Below, in pieces: positions 41,470-50,111 of a stretch of 64,000 nt of DNA (within the stretch, counting starts at the first letter, position 1; every line of letters starts with the position of its first letter). The notes under the pieces were generated by a model. That model was not told the origin of the DNA. It saw only the letters and a list, made by a program, of their open reading frames with translations, and searched no databases. The DNA lies in the NCBI GenBank assembly GCA_015067305.1, contig SVMT01000004.1:1-64000 (forward strand), in the 5' to 3' direction. Position numbers and translations under genes: made by a program. Origin of the DNA: Oscillospiraceae bacterium (GTDB taxonomy: Bacteria > Bacillota > Clostridia > Oscillospirales > UBA644).

Positions 41470-42486
41470 ATGAAAACAATTGGTATCTTGACCAGCGGCG
41501 GCGACAGCCAAGGCATGAATGCGGCTATCAGAGCCGTTACCAGAACAGCACTTAACAGCGGATTCAGAGTAATGGGTATCCGTAAAGGTTACCTTGGACT
41601 TATTACAGGTGATATAGTAGAACTTACAGCAACATCCGTTTCCGATATTATCAACAGAGGCGGTACTATGCTTCGTTCAGCTCGTTGTCTTGAGTTTAAA
41701 GAAGAAGCAGGTGTTCTTCAGGCAGTTGAAACTTGTAAAAAATTCGGTATCGACGGTATCGTAGTTATCGGCGGCGACGGTTCTTTCAGAGGCGCACGTG
41801 ATCTTACACTTCACGGTGTTCCTTGCGTTGCAATCCCCGGTACTATTGACAATGACATCGTTTGCAGTGAAGATACTATCGGTTTTGATACAGCACTCAA
41901 TATCTGTATCGACCTTGTTGACTATCTCCGTGATACATCAGCTTCGCACAACAGATGTTCTGTTGTTCAGATCATGGGCAGAAATGCAGGTTGGGTAACT
42001 CTTGAAGCTTCTCTTGCTACAGGTGCTACAGTTACACTTGTTCCCGAAGTTGCTTTTGATTTCCATGCTGATGTTGTCGAAAAAATCAAAAAAGGTCAGG
42101 AACTCGGTAAAGATTACTTTATCGTAATGGTTTCCGAAGGTATTTTCTTTAATGTAAAATCCAACAAAAACTATGAATATCTTCAGAGTCTCGGCATTAA
42201 CAATGCTGCTGATTTTGCGAAGAGAATTGAAGAAGAAACAGGTATCGTATCCAGAGAATCCGTATTCGGTCATGTTCAGAGAGGCGGTTCTCCCACAGCT
42301 CATGACAGGATCCTTGCTACTACTATGGGTAAGTATGCTGTTGAACTTCTCGGACAGGGCATTTCAAACAGAGTTATCGTAGTTCGTGACGGTAAGATCG
42401 TAGACCTTGACATTCTTGAAGCTCTTTCTATGGAAAAACCTTTTGATGTTGAAAGACTTCAGATGGCAAATATGCTTAATATCTGA
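41470..42486 (+). CDS. pfkA: ATP-dependent 6-phosphofructokinase
   Basis: 338 aa. Glycolytic phosphorylation of fructose-6-phosphate. Motifs: ILTSGGDSQGMNAAIRA, VIGGDGSFRGARDL (Gly where PPi enzymes have Asp), PGTIDNDIVCSEDTIGFDTA (Gly before TIDND where PPi enzymes have Lys), VQIMGRNAGWVT and GHVQRGGSPTAHDR. The two Gly positions argue for ATP as phosphoryl donor. Follows degV by 47 bp and may be cotranscribed. Confidence 0.95.
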   Translation: MKTIGILTSGGDSQGMNAAIRAVTRTALNSGFRVMGIRKGYLGLITGDIVELTATSVSDIINRGGTMLRSARCLEFKEEAGVLQAVETCKKFGIDGIVVIGGDGSFRGARDLTLHGVPCVAIPGTIDNDIVCSEDTIGFDTALNICIDLVDYLRDTSASHNRCSVVQIMGRNAGWVTLEASLATGATVTLVPEVAFDFHADVVEKIKKGQELGKDYFIVMVSEGIFFNVKSNKNYEYLQSLGINNAADFAKRIEEETGIVSRESVFGHVQRGGSPTAHDRILATTMGKYAVELLGQGISNRVIVVRDGKIVDLDILEALSMEKPFDVERLQMANMLNI

Positions 42487-42513
42487 GTCCTGAATAGAGT
42501 TTTGATAAATATG

Positions 42514-42542
42514 GGGAGGATCCTTTTATGGAAGGTCCTCCC
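42514..42542 (+). promoter_or_regulatory. GA-rich hairpin holding a decoy ATG in its loop
   Basis: GGGAGGA (42514-42520) pairs with TCCTCCC (42536-42542), then, after one bulged T, CCTT with AAGG. The loop TTATGG contains an ATG (42528) in frame with the downstream gene, and the stem sequesters its SD. No T run follows, so it is not an ordinary terminator. Confidence 0.6.
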
Positions 42543-42575
42543 TCGAAAAATAATCTTACAATAGAGGTATATCAA

Positions 42576-43805
42576 ATGGTTGAAAATTTTCATAAATTAA
42601 GTGATTCCGATAAATTTGTCCGCCTCAATGCTTTGAAATCTCTTGCGGCTGCAGTTAAAAGCGGTGAACTGAAATCTGATGAAAATAAAGGCGGTATCAG
42701 CCACCATATATATACAACATATTCTTTTTCTCCCTATACACCTTCAAAAGCGGCTTTTATGGGTTACATGTCAGGTCTTGAAACCATCGGTATCATTGAC
42801 AGGGACAGTGTCAGCGGTGCAAAAGAATTCCTTGCGGCTTGCGATATGCTTGGAATTGCAGCGACTTTCGGTGCTGAGAGTCTTGTCAAGTTTGATTCCA
42901 CTTTGCTTAAAGATGCTCAGTTGAACTGCGAAGAGCAACCGTCTCTTGGTTTTTGTGTGCTTCACGGAATTCCTCATCAGTCTATTGACCGATTTACGGG
43001 ATATTTTGAGTATTATGCGGAAAAACGTACTGAACGTCTCAAAAAAATGGCTGAAAAATATAATGAGTTATTGACAGAGTACGGTCTTACGCTTGATTTT
43101 GAAAAGGATGTTTCATCTCTTGCAACTGTTTCTGACGGGGGAGTTCTGACTGAAGAACATCTTCTGCTTGCCGTTGCAAATAAGATCCTTGAAAGATACG
43201 ATAAAGGAAACGATACCATAGAATTTCTTCTCGGTGAATTGGAGCTTGAACTGACTGACGACCGGAAAAAATACCTCAAAGATACATTTAATCCGGGTTA
43301 TGAACTTGATATGGTCGATGTTCTCCGTCAGGATCTTCTTCCCATGTGGATCGATGCCGATGAGGAATGTCCCGACGTAAAAGAGTTTGTAAAGATCGCA
43401 AAAGAAACAGGTGCGATACTTGCGTATTCTTATACGGGAACAGAAGATGTCTCTGCGGAAGAATTACTGTCTGTTCTGAAAGGTCTCGGTTTCAACGGAA
43501 TAACATATCAGCCGTCAAAACTCAGTTCTGAACAGCTTGAAGAGATCAAAAAACTTTGCGTTAGATATGATCTCATGCAGATAAGCGGAGAATACGTAAA
43601 CAGACCCCGACAGTCTTTTGTGCAGGAAAATATTTCCGAAGATCTGAAAGATACTTCATGGGCTATTATCGGTCACGAAAAAGCAGCAAGTGTTAATGAG
43701 GAATTCGGTATGTTCAGCAAAAAGATTATCGGTAAATTCCCCACATTGAAAGAGAGAATTGATTATTTCAGCTCCCTTGCCAAAAAGTGTCAGGCGGCAA
43801 AGTAA
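42576..43805 (+). CDS. PHP-superfamily-like protein, active site degenerate
   Basis: 409 aa from ATG 42576 (AGAGGTA 7-nt spacing). An alternative in-frame ATG at 42528 lies within a stable hairpin. The N-terminal region GGISHHIYTTYSFSPYTPSKAAFMGYMSGLETIGIIDRDSV (quoted in pieces: HHIYTTYSFSPYTP, GIIDRDS) aligns with PHP motifs HxHTxYS and TDHD, but the second motif has lost its His. Further residues resemble the PHP barrel (ESLVKFD, VLHGIPHQS, WAIIGHEKAASVNEEFG). It probably descends from a sugar or histidinol phosphatase-like enzyme; function not known. It follows pfkA by 89 bp. Confidence 0.6.
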   Translation: MVENFHKLSDSDKFVRLNALKSLAAAVKSGELKSDENKGGISHHIYTTYSFSPYTPSKAAFMGYMSGLETIGIIDRDSVSGAKEFLAACDMLGIAATFGAESLVKFDSTLLKDAQLNCEEQPSLGFCVLHGIPHQSIDRFTGYFEYYAEKRTERLKKMAEKYNELLTEYGLTLDFEKDVSSLATVSDGGVLTEEHLLLAVANKILERYDKGNDTIEFLLGELELELTDDRKKYLKDTFNPGYELDMVDVLRQDLLPMWIDADEECPDVKEFVKIAKETGAILAYSYTGTEDVSAEELLSVLKGLGFNGITYQPSKLSSEQLEEIKKLCVRYDLMQISGEYVNRPRQSFVQENISEDLKDTSWAIIGHEKAASVNEEFGMFSKKIIGKFPTLKERIDYFSSLAKKCQAAK

Positions 43806-43817
43806 GGGGTCTTGATT

Positions 43818-44804
43818 GTGATAACTTTAAAAAAATCAGATTCAAAAAATTTTGTTATTCTCAATATTACCGATATGCAGATGAATCCATCCGATTGGAA
43901 TGAGGGGGACAAAGCCGGTCAATCAGTAGTTCATACTATTTCAACGCTTGTTGACAGGGTCAAGCCTGATCTTATCACCGTAACGGGTGATATCGCCAAC
44001 GGCTACGCAGAGTTTGAGGATGGAGACCCTTATAATTCAATCTGGAATTCCGTTTACCGTAATTTTACTGATTTTATGGATTCGTTCCGTATTCCATGGG
44101 CACCTGTCAGCGGAAACCATGACCATTTCTTTAAATGCATTTCGTATTTTGAAGAGAGTGAATACTGTCTTTTTGATATGGGTGACGAGGTCCTCGGCCG
44201 AGGCAATTATGTGATAGGCATTCAGGATAGGGAAGGTAAGATCATTCACGGTATTTTTATGCTTGATACTCATGCGAATTTTTCATGCCACAAGGTTTTC
44301 GGTGAGGAAAAACATATGTATTGCAGTCTGTGGCCGTCTCAACTTGAATGGTATGACAGTAAAATCACGGAACTTGAAAAACTTGGTTGTGAGAACTCTT
44401 CCATGTTTATGCATATTCCCATATATGCTTACAGAGATGCTAAAAGTGCTGCATTGAAAGATGGTGTCGATTCTGAAAAAGTATCTGTTTCCGAATCCTA
44501 CTGTGGAGATTGCTGGAAAGATGAATACAGTGATTCTTTCGGCGTTTGGCATGAGGGCATCTGCTCATTAGGAAACGATGATGGGGTTTTCGCAAAGCTT
44601 ACCCAAAGAGGACATACTTCTCATGTTGTTGCAGGACACGATCATATTGATAATGCTGTCGTGAAATATGATGGGATATGTTTGATTTATGGCTTGAAAA
44701 CAGGATTGACAACTTATTTTGAGGCTGATCTCAATGGGGGTACGGTGCTTTCTATGGGAAGCGATGGCAAAATCAAAGAGGTCAGACACGAATATGTGAA
44801 ATAA
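43818..44804 (+). CDS. calcineurin-like metallophosphoesterase
   Basis: 328 aa from GTG 43818 (SD AAGGGG); TTG 43812 is an alternative. Metallophosphoesterase motifs in order: VILNITDMQMN, DLITVTGDIANGY, WAPVSGNHDHFF, SSMFMHIPIYAY and HVVAGHDHIDNAVV. No signal peptide, so it is probably cytosolic; substrate unknown. It lies 12 bp after the PHP-like gene and is probably cotranscribed with it. Confidence 0.88.
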   Translation: MITLKKSDSKNFVILNITDMQMNPSDWNEGDKAGQSVVHTISTLVDRVKPDLITVTGDIANGYAEFEDGDPYNSIWNSVYRNFTDFMDSFRIPWAPVSGNHDHFFKCISYFEESEYCLFDMGDEVLGRGNYVIGIQDREGKIIHGIFMLDTHANFSCHKVFGEEKHMYCSLWPSQLEWYDSKITELEKLGCENSSMFMHIPIYAYRDAKSAALKDGVDSEKVSVSESYCGDCWKDEYSDSFGVWHEGICSLGNDDGVFAKLTQRGHTSHVVAGHDHIDNAVVKYDGICLIYGLKTGLTTYFEADLNGGTVLSMGSDGKIKEVRHEYVK

Positions 44805-44837
44805 TATAATTTAAATTATAGAAAGGTGCAAAATGTT

Positions 44838-47207
44838 ATGAGGAAATTTTTAGCGATTCTTCTTGCTTCATTTATGATGCTCTCTGTTCTCGCTGCTTGT
44901 TCTGATACTAATGTTGATGAAAATAACGGCGACGATGGTATCGTTGATGTTGAAGACGGAAACAAAACAGACGACGGGGCTGTCGAAGATCCTGAGGATG
45001 ATATTATCCCCGAAAAGGTTCTTAAATTGACGGCTTCCAGCACAGGCAATAATGCCACAAAATTGTTGTCATTTATGATTGATACGTTCAGTGTTCCTGC
45101 AGGTTCAACCCTGGAATATGACGTTTATATTGAAAATGATATCGTTGGTCTTGGTTGTTTTGAGCTTAAGTATGCAGACGGTCAGTTCCTTTCAACGGAT
45201 AATGACGGTTCTTTTACCGACAATGCCAACATAACCATGAAAGTAAATCTTTGTGATCTTTCCGATTATGCTTTAGGTAAATGGTATCGCAGAGAGATTC
45301 GTCTTAACGATGGTGGAGTTGATTCGAGGGATATCGACGGTATCAGATTTTCCGTAAATGGATTGACTGATGGAGCGACTTATGTTTGCTACTATGATAA
45401 CATTTGTATTAAGAACTCCGCAGGGGAGATAATCAAATCTTTTACTGACGAAGAACTTGCTGCTTTGGAAATATCCAATTCAGGAAACATCGAATGTTCT
45501 TTTGCTGTTGTAGATGATCCCAGTCCCCGTCTTGAAAGAAAAACAGCTGCAGAGCTCTTTTCTTTTGAAAAGAAATCTTTGGGCTCAGTTTCCGACACAG
45601 CAACTGTTGATGTTGTGGTAGATATGGAAAATGCTAATAATGTTGTTGGTGTATACTTCGGTGGCGAAGCCGGTTCTCCTCTTGAATCTTTAAACAGCTA
45701 TGTTATTTATGAGGATATGAATGTTCTGAGCCTTTACCATGTAACAGATAAGGTTTCATTGGCGTCTTCTGTTCATGTTGTAAATATGGTTGATGACCTT
45801 GCGATGCGTTTCGTTGCAGAAAACTCAATGCTCAATGTTTATGCGTGTGATAATGCAGAAGGTTCTGCTCCCAAGTTGATTTGGTCTGTTCCTGCAAATA
45901 TTGCATCCGGTTCTGATTTCGGTGAACTTGCAATTTCAGGTTTCGGCACAGTTCTTGCAAACAAGGAAATTACAGCGGAAGACAGCGATCTTTATGCTGA
46001 AATGCTCACATACGCGGATTATTCAAAGTCCAACTCTTACGTTAACTGCTCCACAGATAAGAACCCTCTTGAATATGCTGTGGGTGAAAATATGATTTTC
46101 GATGTTACCTCTTACAACAAAAAAGTTGTTATCGGATGCCCCACATTTACATGGATGGTTGAGGGTGATGACGGTGAAAAAGCTAACGGTATTGTAGACG
46201 CATCCTGCGGTCTTGTTAAAGTTATAACAAGCAGCAAGATTCCCGGTTTTGAATATGTTGAAGTACGTATGGCTGATGTCAGAGGTAACGCGGTAGATGA
46301 CATTCTGTATCTTACAGCCGGTGCCGGTGCAGCAATTCACGATATGGATGTAACTGTTGAAAAGCCTGCTGATTTTGATGAATACTGGCAGGGTAAGATG
46401 GACGAAATCGAAAGCATCGAACCTGTACTTCTTGAATCTGTTGAAGTTGAGGACAAAAAGAATGTTATTTATTACTTCAAAGTTGATGCAGGTAAATACG
46501 GTCCTGTTACAGGCTCGGTTTCGTATTCCAAAAAAGCAACTCCAGGTTCTTTGAAACTTAAATTTACATTTATGGGTTACGGTGTAATGGATGCAATGCC
46601 TCTTCCTGATTCCGGATATATCAGTGTTACTGTAAACTCTCACAGTATTGAAAACGGACAGCCTGCATCCTATTATTCAGATCTCTCTTCAGGTGAGCTT
46701 TCATGGTACGGTTTCAACAATGAGGAAAATGCTGACAGAGAAACTGTATACTTCCTGCAGATGCTTATGAGAGACGTTCAGGCGATTCGTTATGCTATGC
46801 AGAATGAATACTGGAACGGTAAGGATCTTGAACTTGAAGGCGCAAGCCAGGGTGGTTTCCAGAGTCTTGTTGTTGGTGCGTTGATGCATGAATATGTAAC
46901 AAAGATAACTTCATGGGCTCCTGCGTTCAGTGACTGGGCAGGTTCAACTCAGGGTAGACTTGCAAGTACATTCCCATATCCTGACTATCTCTCTCCGCTC
47001 AGCTATTATGATACTGTGAACTTTGCTTCAATGGTTGAGGCTCCTGTAAGTATGCTTTCAGGTATCGGCGACACGGTTTGCCGTCCCACAGGTACATCGT
47101 TGCTTTACGATGCTATTCCCACAGCTAAGGATATTACATGGATTCAGAATATGCCTCACGGTCCGTATTACGATTACTGTCTGAGATATACATATAAAGA
47201 TAATTAA
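44838..47207 (+). CDS. acetylxylan-esterase-family (AXE1/CE7) lipoprotein
   Basis: 789 aa from ATG 44838. Lipoprotein signal with lipobox VLAAC (C21), then a very acidic linker (DENNGDDGIVDVEDG). An N-terminal beta-sandwich-like region (about 60-400; STLEYDVYIENDIVGLG) of unknown type precedes the AXE1 domain (about 500-789): VTVEKPADFDEYWQGKMDEI, nucleophile S670 in GASQGGFQS, DTVCRPTGTSLLYDAI and a terminal His in NMPHGPYYDY. CE7 enzymes deacetylate xylo-oligosaccharides. Surface-anchored; SD GAAAGG. Confidence 0.85.
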   Translation: MRKFLAILLASFMMLSVLAACSDTNVDENNGDDGIVDVEDGNKTDDGAVEDPEDDIIPEKVLKLTASSTGNNATKLLSFMIDTFSVPAGSTLEYDVYIENDIVGLGCFELKYADGQFLSTDNDGSFTDNANITMKVNLCDLSDYALGKWYRREIRLNDGGVDSRDIDGIRFSVNGLTDGATYVCYYDNICIKNSAGEIIKSFTDEELAALEISNSGNIECSFAVVDDPSPRLERKTAAELFSFEKKSLGSVSDTATVDVVVDMENANNVVGVYFGGEAGSPLESLNSYVIYEDMNVLSLYHVTDKVSLASSVHVVNMVDDLAMRFVAENSMLNVYACDNAEGSAPKLIWSVPANIASGSDFGELAISGFGTVLANKEITAEDSDLYAEMLTYADYSKSNSYVNCSTDKNPLEYAVGENMIFDVTSYNKKVVIGCPTFTWMVEGDDGEKANGIVDASCGLVKVITSSKIPGFEYVEVRMADVRGNAVDDILYLTAGAGAAIHDMDVTVEKPADFDEYWQGKMDEIESIEPVLLESVEVEDKKNVIYYFKVDAGKYGPVTGSVSYSKKATPGSLKLKFTFMGYGVMDAMPLPDSGYISVTVNSHSIENGQPASYYSDLSSGELSWYGFNNEENADRETVYFLQMLMRDVQAIRYAMQNEYWNGKDLELEGASQGGFQSLVVGALMHEYVTKITSWAPAFSDWAGSTQGRLASTFPYPDYLSPLSYYDTVNFASMVEAPVSMLSGIGDTVCRPTGTSLLYDAIPTAKDITWIQNMPHGPYYDYCLRYTYKDN

Positions 47208-47212
47208 AAAGT

Positions 47213-47247
47213 TTTAGAAGTCTGCCTTTTATGGGTGGACTTCTAAA
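47213..47247 (+). terminator. hairpin after the AXE1 lipoprotein gene
   Basis: Ten-bp outer stem TTTAGAAGTC/GACTTCTAAA, but no proper T run; may be a weak terminator or an RNA-stabilising hairpin. Confidence 0.5.
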
Positions 47248-47358
47248 TTATATCACAGAAATTTTTCAGGTTCTATAATAATAAAATTTTTTTGCATTGT
47301 AATAAAAAATTTGAATAAAGTTTTACCCCCCCCCGTATCAAATGTGTGAATTTTCGTA

Positions 47359-47387
47359 TTGACATTTATGGTTTTTTATGGTATAAT
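47359..47387 (+). promoter_or_regulatory. promoter of the solute-binding lipoprotein gene
   Basis: TTGACA, 17 bp, TATAAT; full consensus. A C9 homopolymer lies 25 bp upstream of the -35. Confidence 0.85.
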
Positions 47388-47423
47388 AAATACGAAGTTT
47401 TAATTTGAAACGGAGACTTAAAA

Positions 47424-48839
47424 ATGAAAAAAATAATAGCGATACTTTTGATTTTAACTTTTACAATGATTACTTTTTCATCGTGCGGTGGAGTACCTGT
47501 TGAACTGTTGGATTTTATTGGTTCAGATGACGGAGTAATTGACCTTGGAGGTAAAGATTTTATTTTCTTAGGTGATAATGAAGGTGACGAAAACTCTATC
47601 ATTGACGGTCAAATACAGGCTAATACAACTCTATATGATGCTGTGCTGAAACGTTTTGACGAGATAAACAAGAGATACGGAATCAATATCGTATATGATT
47701 GTTTGGGTAATTCCGATACGTATGAAGAACGTTTTACCGCGCTTATGATGACGGGTGATTGTCCCGGTGATATAATTTACGGTGTCGGAAACTCTAAACT
47801 TCAACCTTTTGCTGAGGCTGGTTATTTGTATCCGTTAACGGCTGTTAAAGAGTTTTTGGACTATGAAAACAGTGCTAAATTCGGAACTGCAGGAATCCTT
47901 GAAGGCGCAATGGTAAACGGCGTTCCTTATGCGGTTCAGCCTGTTATGTGGCCTGGTTTCCAAAATAACTTCAGCTTTGTTCTCGTTTACAATCCTGAAA
48001 TAGTTCTCAGTCAAGGCTATACAGACCTTCATGAATATTACGAAAATGAAACTTGGACATGGGATGTTTATCAGTCCATGATTGAGAATTTTGATAAGGG
48101 TGGGGACGAAGATTTATATGCTCTCTCCGGCATGGAAAGGGATTTTGCCGACCTTGCGCTCAGATCCAACGGCGTAAAATATGTTGACTATATTGACGGA
48201 ACTTTAAAATCCGACATTACTTCAGCTAAAGCTGTAACTGCACTTCAATGGATGCAGAATATATACAACAATAATACGGAAAAAATAGAGATCCTGGATG
48301 GTTGGACTCTTACAAGCTTTACTGAAGGACGGGTAATGACATCAATTGCTGTTACACCTCAGCTTACAGTGAGTGAACTCCAGTTTGAATCAAATATTCA
48401 GTTCAGTATTATGCCTTTCCCTTGTGGTCCTGACGGCGTTTACGGCGAATGGGCACAGTCTGCCGCTGCAATAAGAGGTATTGCTATCCCTGCAAACAGT
48501 GAATCTCCTGAAATTTCAGCAAGAGTTATAAATGACCTTTGCGAGCCCTTTGAAGATTTTGGCGGAGATGAGGGTCTTGCCGAATATTTCAATGAATATG
48601 TGTTCTTTAATGAACTTGATACGGAGATATTCCTGACGATCGGCGACCATATCAGATATTCTTACTTCAGAAGTGATCCCGGTGTTTCAACTCTTCTTTA
48701 TAAGATAGAAGCGGCTTATAAGTCATCAAGTGCGGTTGAGATTCTGGAATCTATAGAACCTAAACTTGAAACCTTTATTGAAGAAACGGTTAAGCCCAAT
48801 TACGTAAATTACATCCACGATCATCTTTATGCTGAATAA
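47424..48839 (+). CDS. extracellular solute-binding lipoprotein (ABC sugar type)
   Basis: 471 aa. Lipobox FSSC with C21, then a family-1-like solute-binding fold: KRFDEINKRYGINIVYD, DCPGDIIYGVG, YPLTAVKEFLDYEN, ETWTWDVYQSMIENF, and GEWAQSAAAIRGIAIPANSESPE. Length and layout match binding proteins of oligosaccharide ABC importers. No permease or ATPase gene is adjacent; the downstream side is the IS remnant, so the rest of the system may have been lost or lies elsewhere. Confidence 0.85.
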   Translation: MKKIIAILLILTFTMITFSSCGGVPVELLDFIGSDDGVIDLGGKDFIFLGDNEGDENSIIDGQIQANTTLYDAVLKRFDEINKRYGINIVYDCLGNSDTYEERFTALMMTGDCPGDIIYGVGNSKLQPFAEAGYLYPLTAVKEFLDYENSAKFGTAGILEGAMVNGVPYAVQPVMWPGFQNNFSFVLVYNPEIVLSQGYTDLHEYYENETWTWDVYQSMIENFDKGGDEDLYALSGMERDFADLALRSNGVKYVDYIDGTLKSDITSAKAVTALQWMQNIYNNNTEKIEILDGWTLTSFTEGRVMTSIAVTPQLTVSELQFESNIQFSIMPFPCGPDGVYGEWAQSAAAIRGIAIPANSESPEISARVINDLCEPFEDFGGDEGLAEYFNEYVFFNELDTEIFLTIGDHIRYSYFRSDPGVSTLLYKIEAAYKSSSAVEILESIEPKLETFIEETVKPNYVNYIHDHLYAE

Positions 48840-48900
48840 ATAAGGCTCTTTGTCAATAGTTGGGGTGTAAAATCCCGAATAATGTAAAAAACGACATATC

Positions 48901-48932
48901 ATTTCCTCTCAGGGGTACCCCTGAGAGGAAAT
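48901..48932. repeat. perfect 32-bp palindrome
   Basis: Two 16-bp arms (ATTTCCTCTCAGGGGT and complement) with no spacer, followed on the plus strand by TTTTC. It could terminate transcription from the solute-binding gene; it lies at the point where the transposase sequence stops. Confidence 0.8.
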
Positions 48933-48935
48933 TTT

Positions 48936-49139
48936 TCAATTCAGAATCAATCTAAATGGATTATTCTGTTTTCTGTAATCGTGTATCCTGTTTGTTTCTG
49001 CTCCACATTTTGGGCAACGATGCATTTTCCTTTCTAATGAAACTGCCACCTCAATAGTTCCATTTTTTTCTTCAATATTTTCAATTATTACCCCTTGTAA
49101 TCCGAGAAGTTTTGTGCTATAATCTTTATTGTTGAACAT
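48936..49139 (-). pseudogene. truncated ISL3-family transposase, N-terminal zinc-ribbon fragment
   Basis: 67 codons. The zinc-binding region CPKCGAETNRIHDYRKQ and the preceding GVIIENIEEKNGTIEVAVSL are typical of the N-terminus of ISL3 transposases (normally about 400 aa). The DDE catalytic domain is absent; the frame stops just before the 32-bp palindrome. Non-functional for transposition. Confidence 0.8.
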
Positions 49140-49277
49140 ATGTACACTCCTTACATGTTTTGTTGTGGTGACTTACATTATACAGGATTTTTTGCTTATG
49201 TTCAACCTTTTTTTATGAACAAAAAAATAAATGTTGAGCGTTACCCCAACATTTATTATAGAACCCAATTAAAAGAG

Positions 49278-49310
49278 AAAAACGGCAAGACTTCTGTCCT
49301 GCCGTTTTTT
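49278..49310 (-). terminator. terminator of the sugar-acid cluster
   Basis: Stem ACGGCAGGAC/GTCTTGCCGT (minus strand, one G-U), 4-nt loop, T runs on both strands; 12 bp after the last gene. Confidence 0.88.
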
Positions 49311-49321
49311 TATGTCTTATA

Positions 49322-50089
49322 TTAGTCGTTGTAACCCTGAGCTCTGAGATATGCAAGGCTTTCTTTGAGACATTCAAAGGGATCTGCACCGTAGCAGTCG
49401 TCCTGTTCGATGAGTCCGTACTGAACATCGGATTCGTCAGCTGCCGCAAGAATACCTTCAAAGTTCATGTTACCTTTGCCTACAACGCCGTAGCGGAGTT
49501 CTCTTCCGTTTTCGCCGAAGTAAAGTTCAATATCTTTGAGGTGGATGCACTGAACTCTGCCTTTAAGTTTTTTGAGCCACTGAATGGGGTCTGCGCCTGC
49601 GGCGTGTGCCCAATGGGTATCAAATGTAAAGCTGAGTTCATCGGGAGTGAAAGCTGCCATCATTTTTTCCAATTCGTTTGTGCCGTCAACTTTGAAGAAT
49701 TCTTCGCTGTGGTTGTGGTAAGAGAAATGGAGACCTGCTTCTTTGATTTCTTTAATAGCGGGTTTTACGTCGGCTATAAAGTCGTTGATAGTTTTTTCCT
49801 TTCTGCCGATGCCACCTAGACCTATGAAGTTACAACCGAATTTCTTGTGTTTTTCAATAAGAGCTGCTGTGTCGTTCATTATTTCGTTGTAAGGATTGTG
49901 AGTGATTGCACATTCAAGACCGTTCTTTTTCAGTTGTTCGTCGATCCATTCACCTGTGTAGGGGCATGTTCCGGAAATCTGAACTACTTTGAATCCCATA
50001 TCTGCGAGTCTTGCAAGAGTATCCGCAAAGCTGTCGAGAGTTTTGCAGTATTCTCTTACCGTGTACATTTGTGCGCCGATCTTCATCAT
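49322..50089 (-). CDS. sugar phosphate isomerase/epimerase (TIM barrel), first of two
   Basis: 255 aa. Xylose-isomerase-like TIM barrel (AP endonuclease 2 superfamily): GAQMYTVREYCKTLD, HFSYHNHSEEFFK, LSFTFDTHWAHAAGADP, CIHLKDIEL and GLIEQDDCYGADPFECL. Metal-ligand Glu, Asp and His are visible. Similar to IolE/IolH-like or keto-sugar epimerases; substrate unassigned. SD GAGGTAAA. Last gene of a three-gene cluster. Confidence 0.85.
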   Translation of the reverse strand: MMKIGAQMYTVREYCKTLDSFADTLARLADMGFKVVQISGTCPYTGEWIDEQLKKNGLECAITHNPYNEIMNDTAALIEKHKKFGCNFIGLGGIGRKEKTINDFIADVKPAIKEIKEAGLHFSYHNHSEEFFKVDGTNELEKMMAAFTPDELSFTFDTHWAHAAGADPIQWLKKLKGRVQCIHLKDIELYFGENGRELRYGVVGKGNMNFEGILAAADESDVQYGLIEQDDCYGADPFECLKESLAYLRAQGYND

Positions 50090-50111
50090 TGTGATTTACC
50101 TCAATTCTATG

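Larger units (their letters stand above)
48844..49265 (-). mobile_element. internally deleted ISL3-family element
   Basis: The left end GGCTCTTTGTCAATAGTTGG and the right end (reverse-complemented, about 16 of 23 positions matching, best in ACCCCAAC) form imperfect terminal inverted repeats of ISL3 type. Between them only a transposase N-terminus (48936-49139) remains. The total of about 0.42 kb compares with roughly 1.3 kb for intact elements. No clear 8-bp target duplication was found. Confidence 0.65.
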
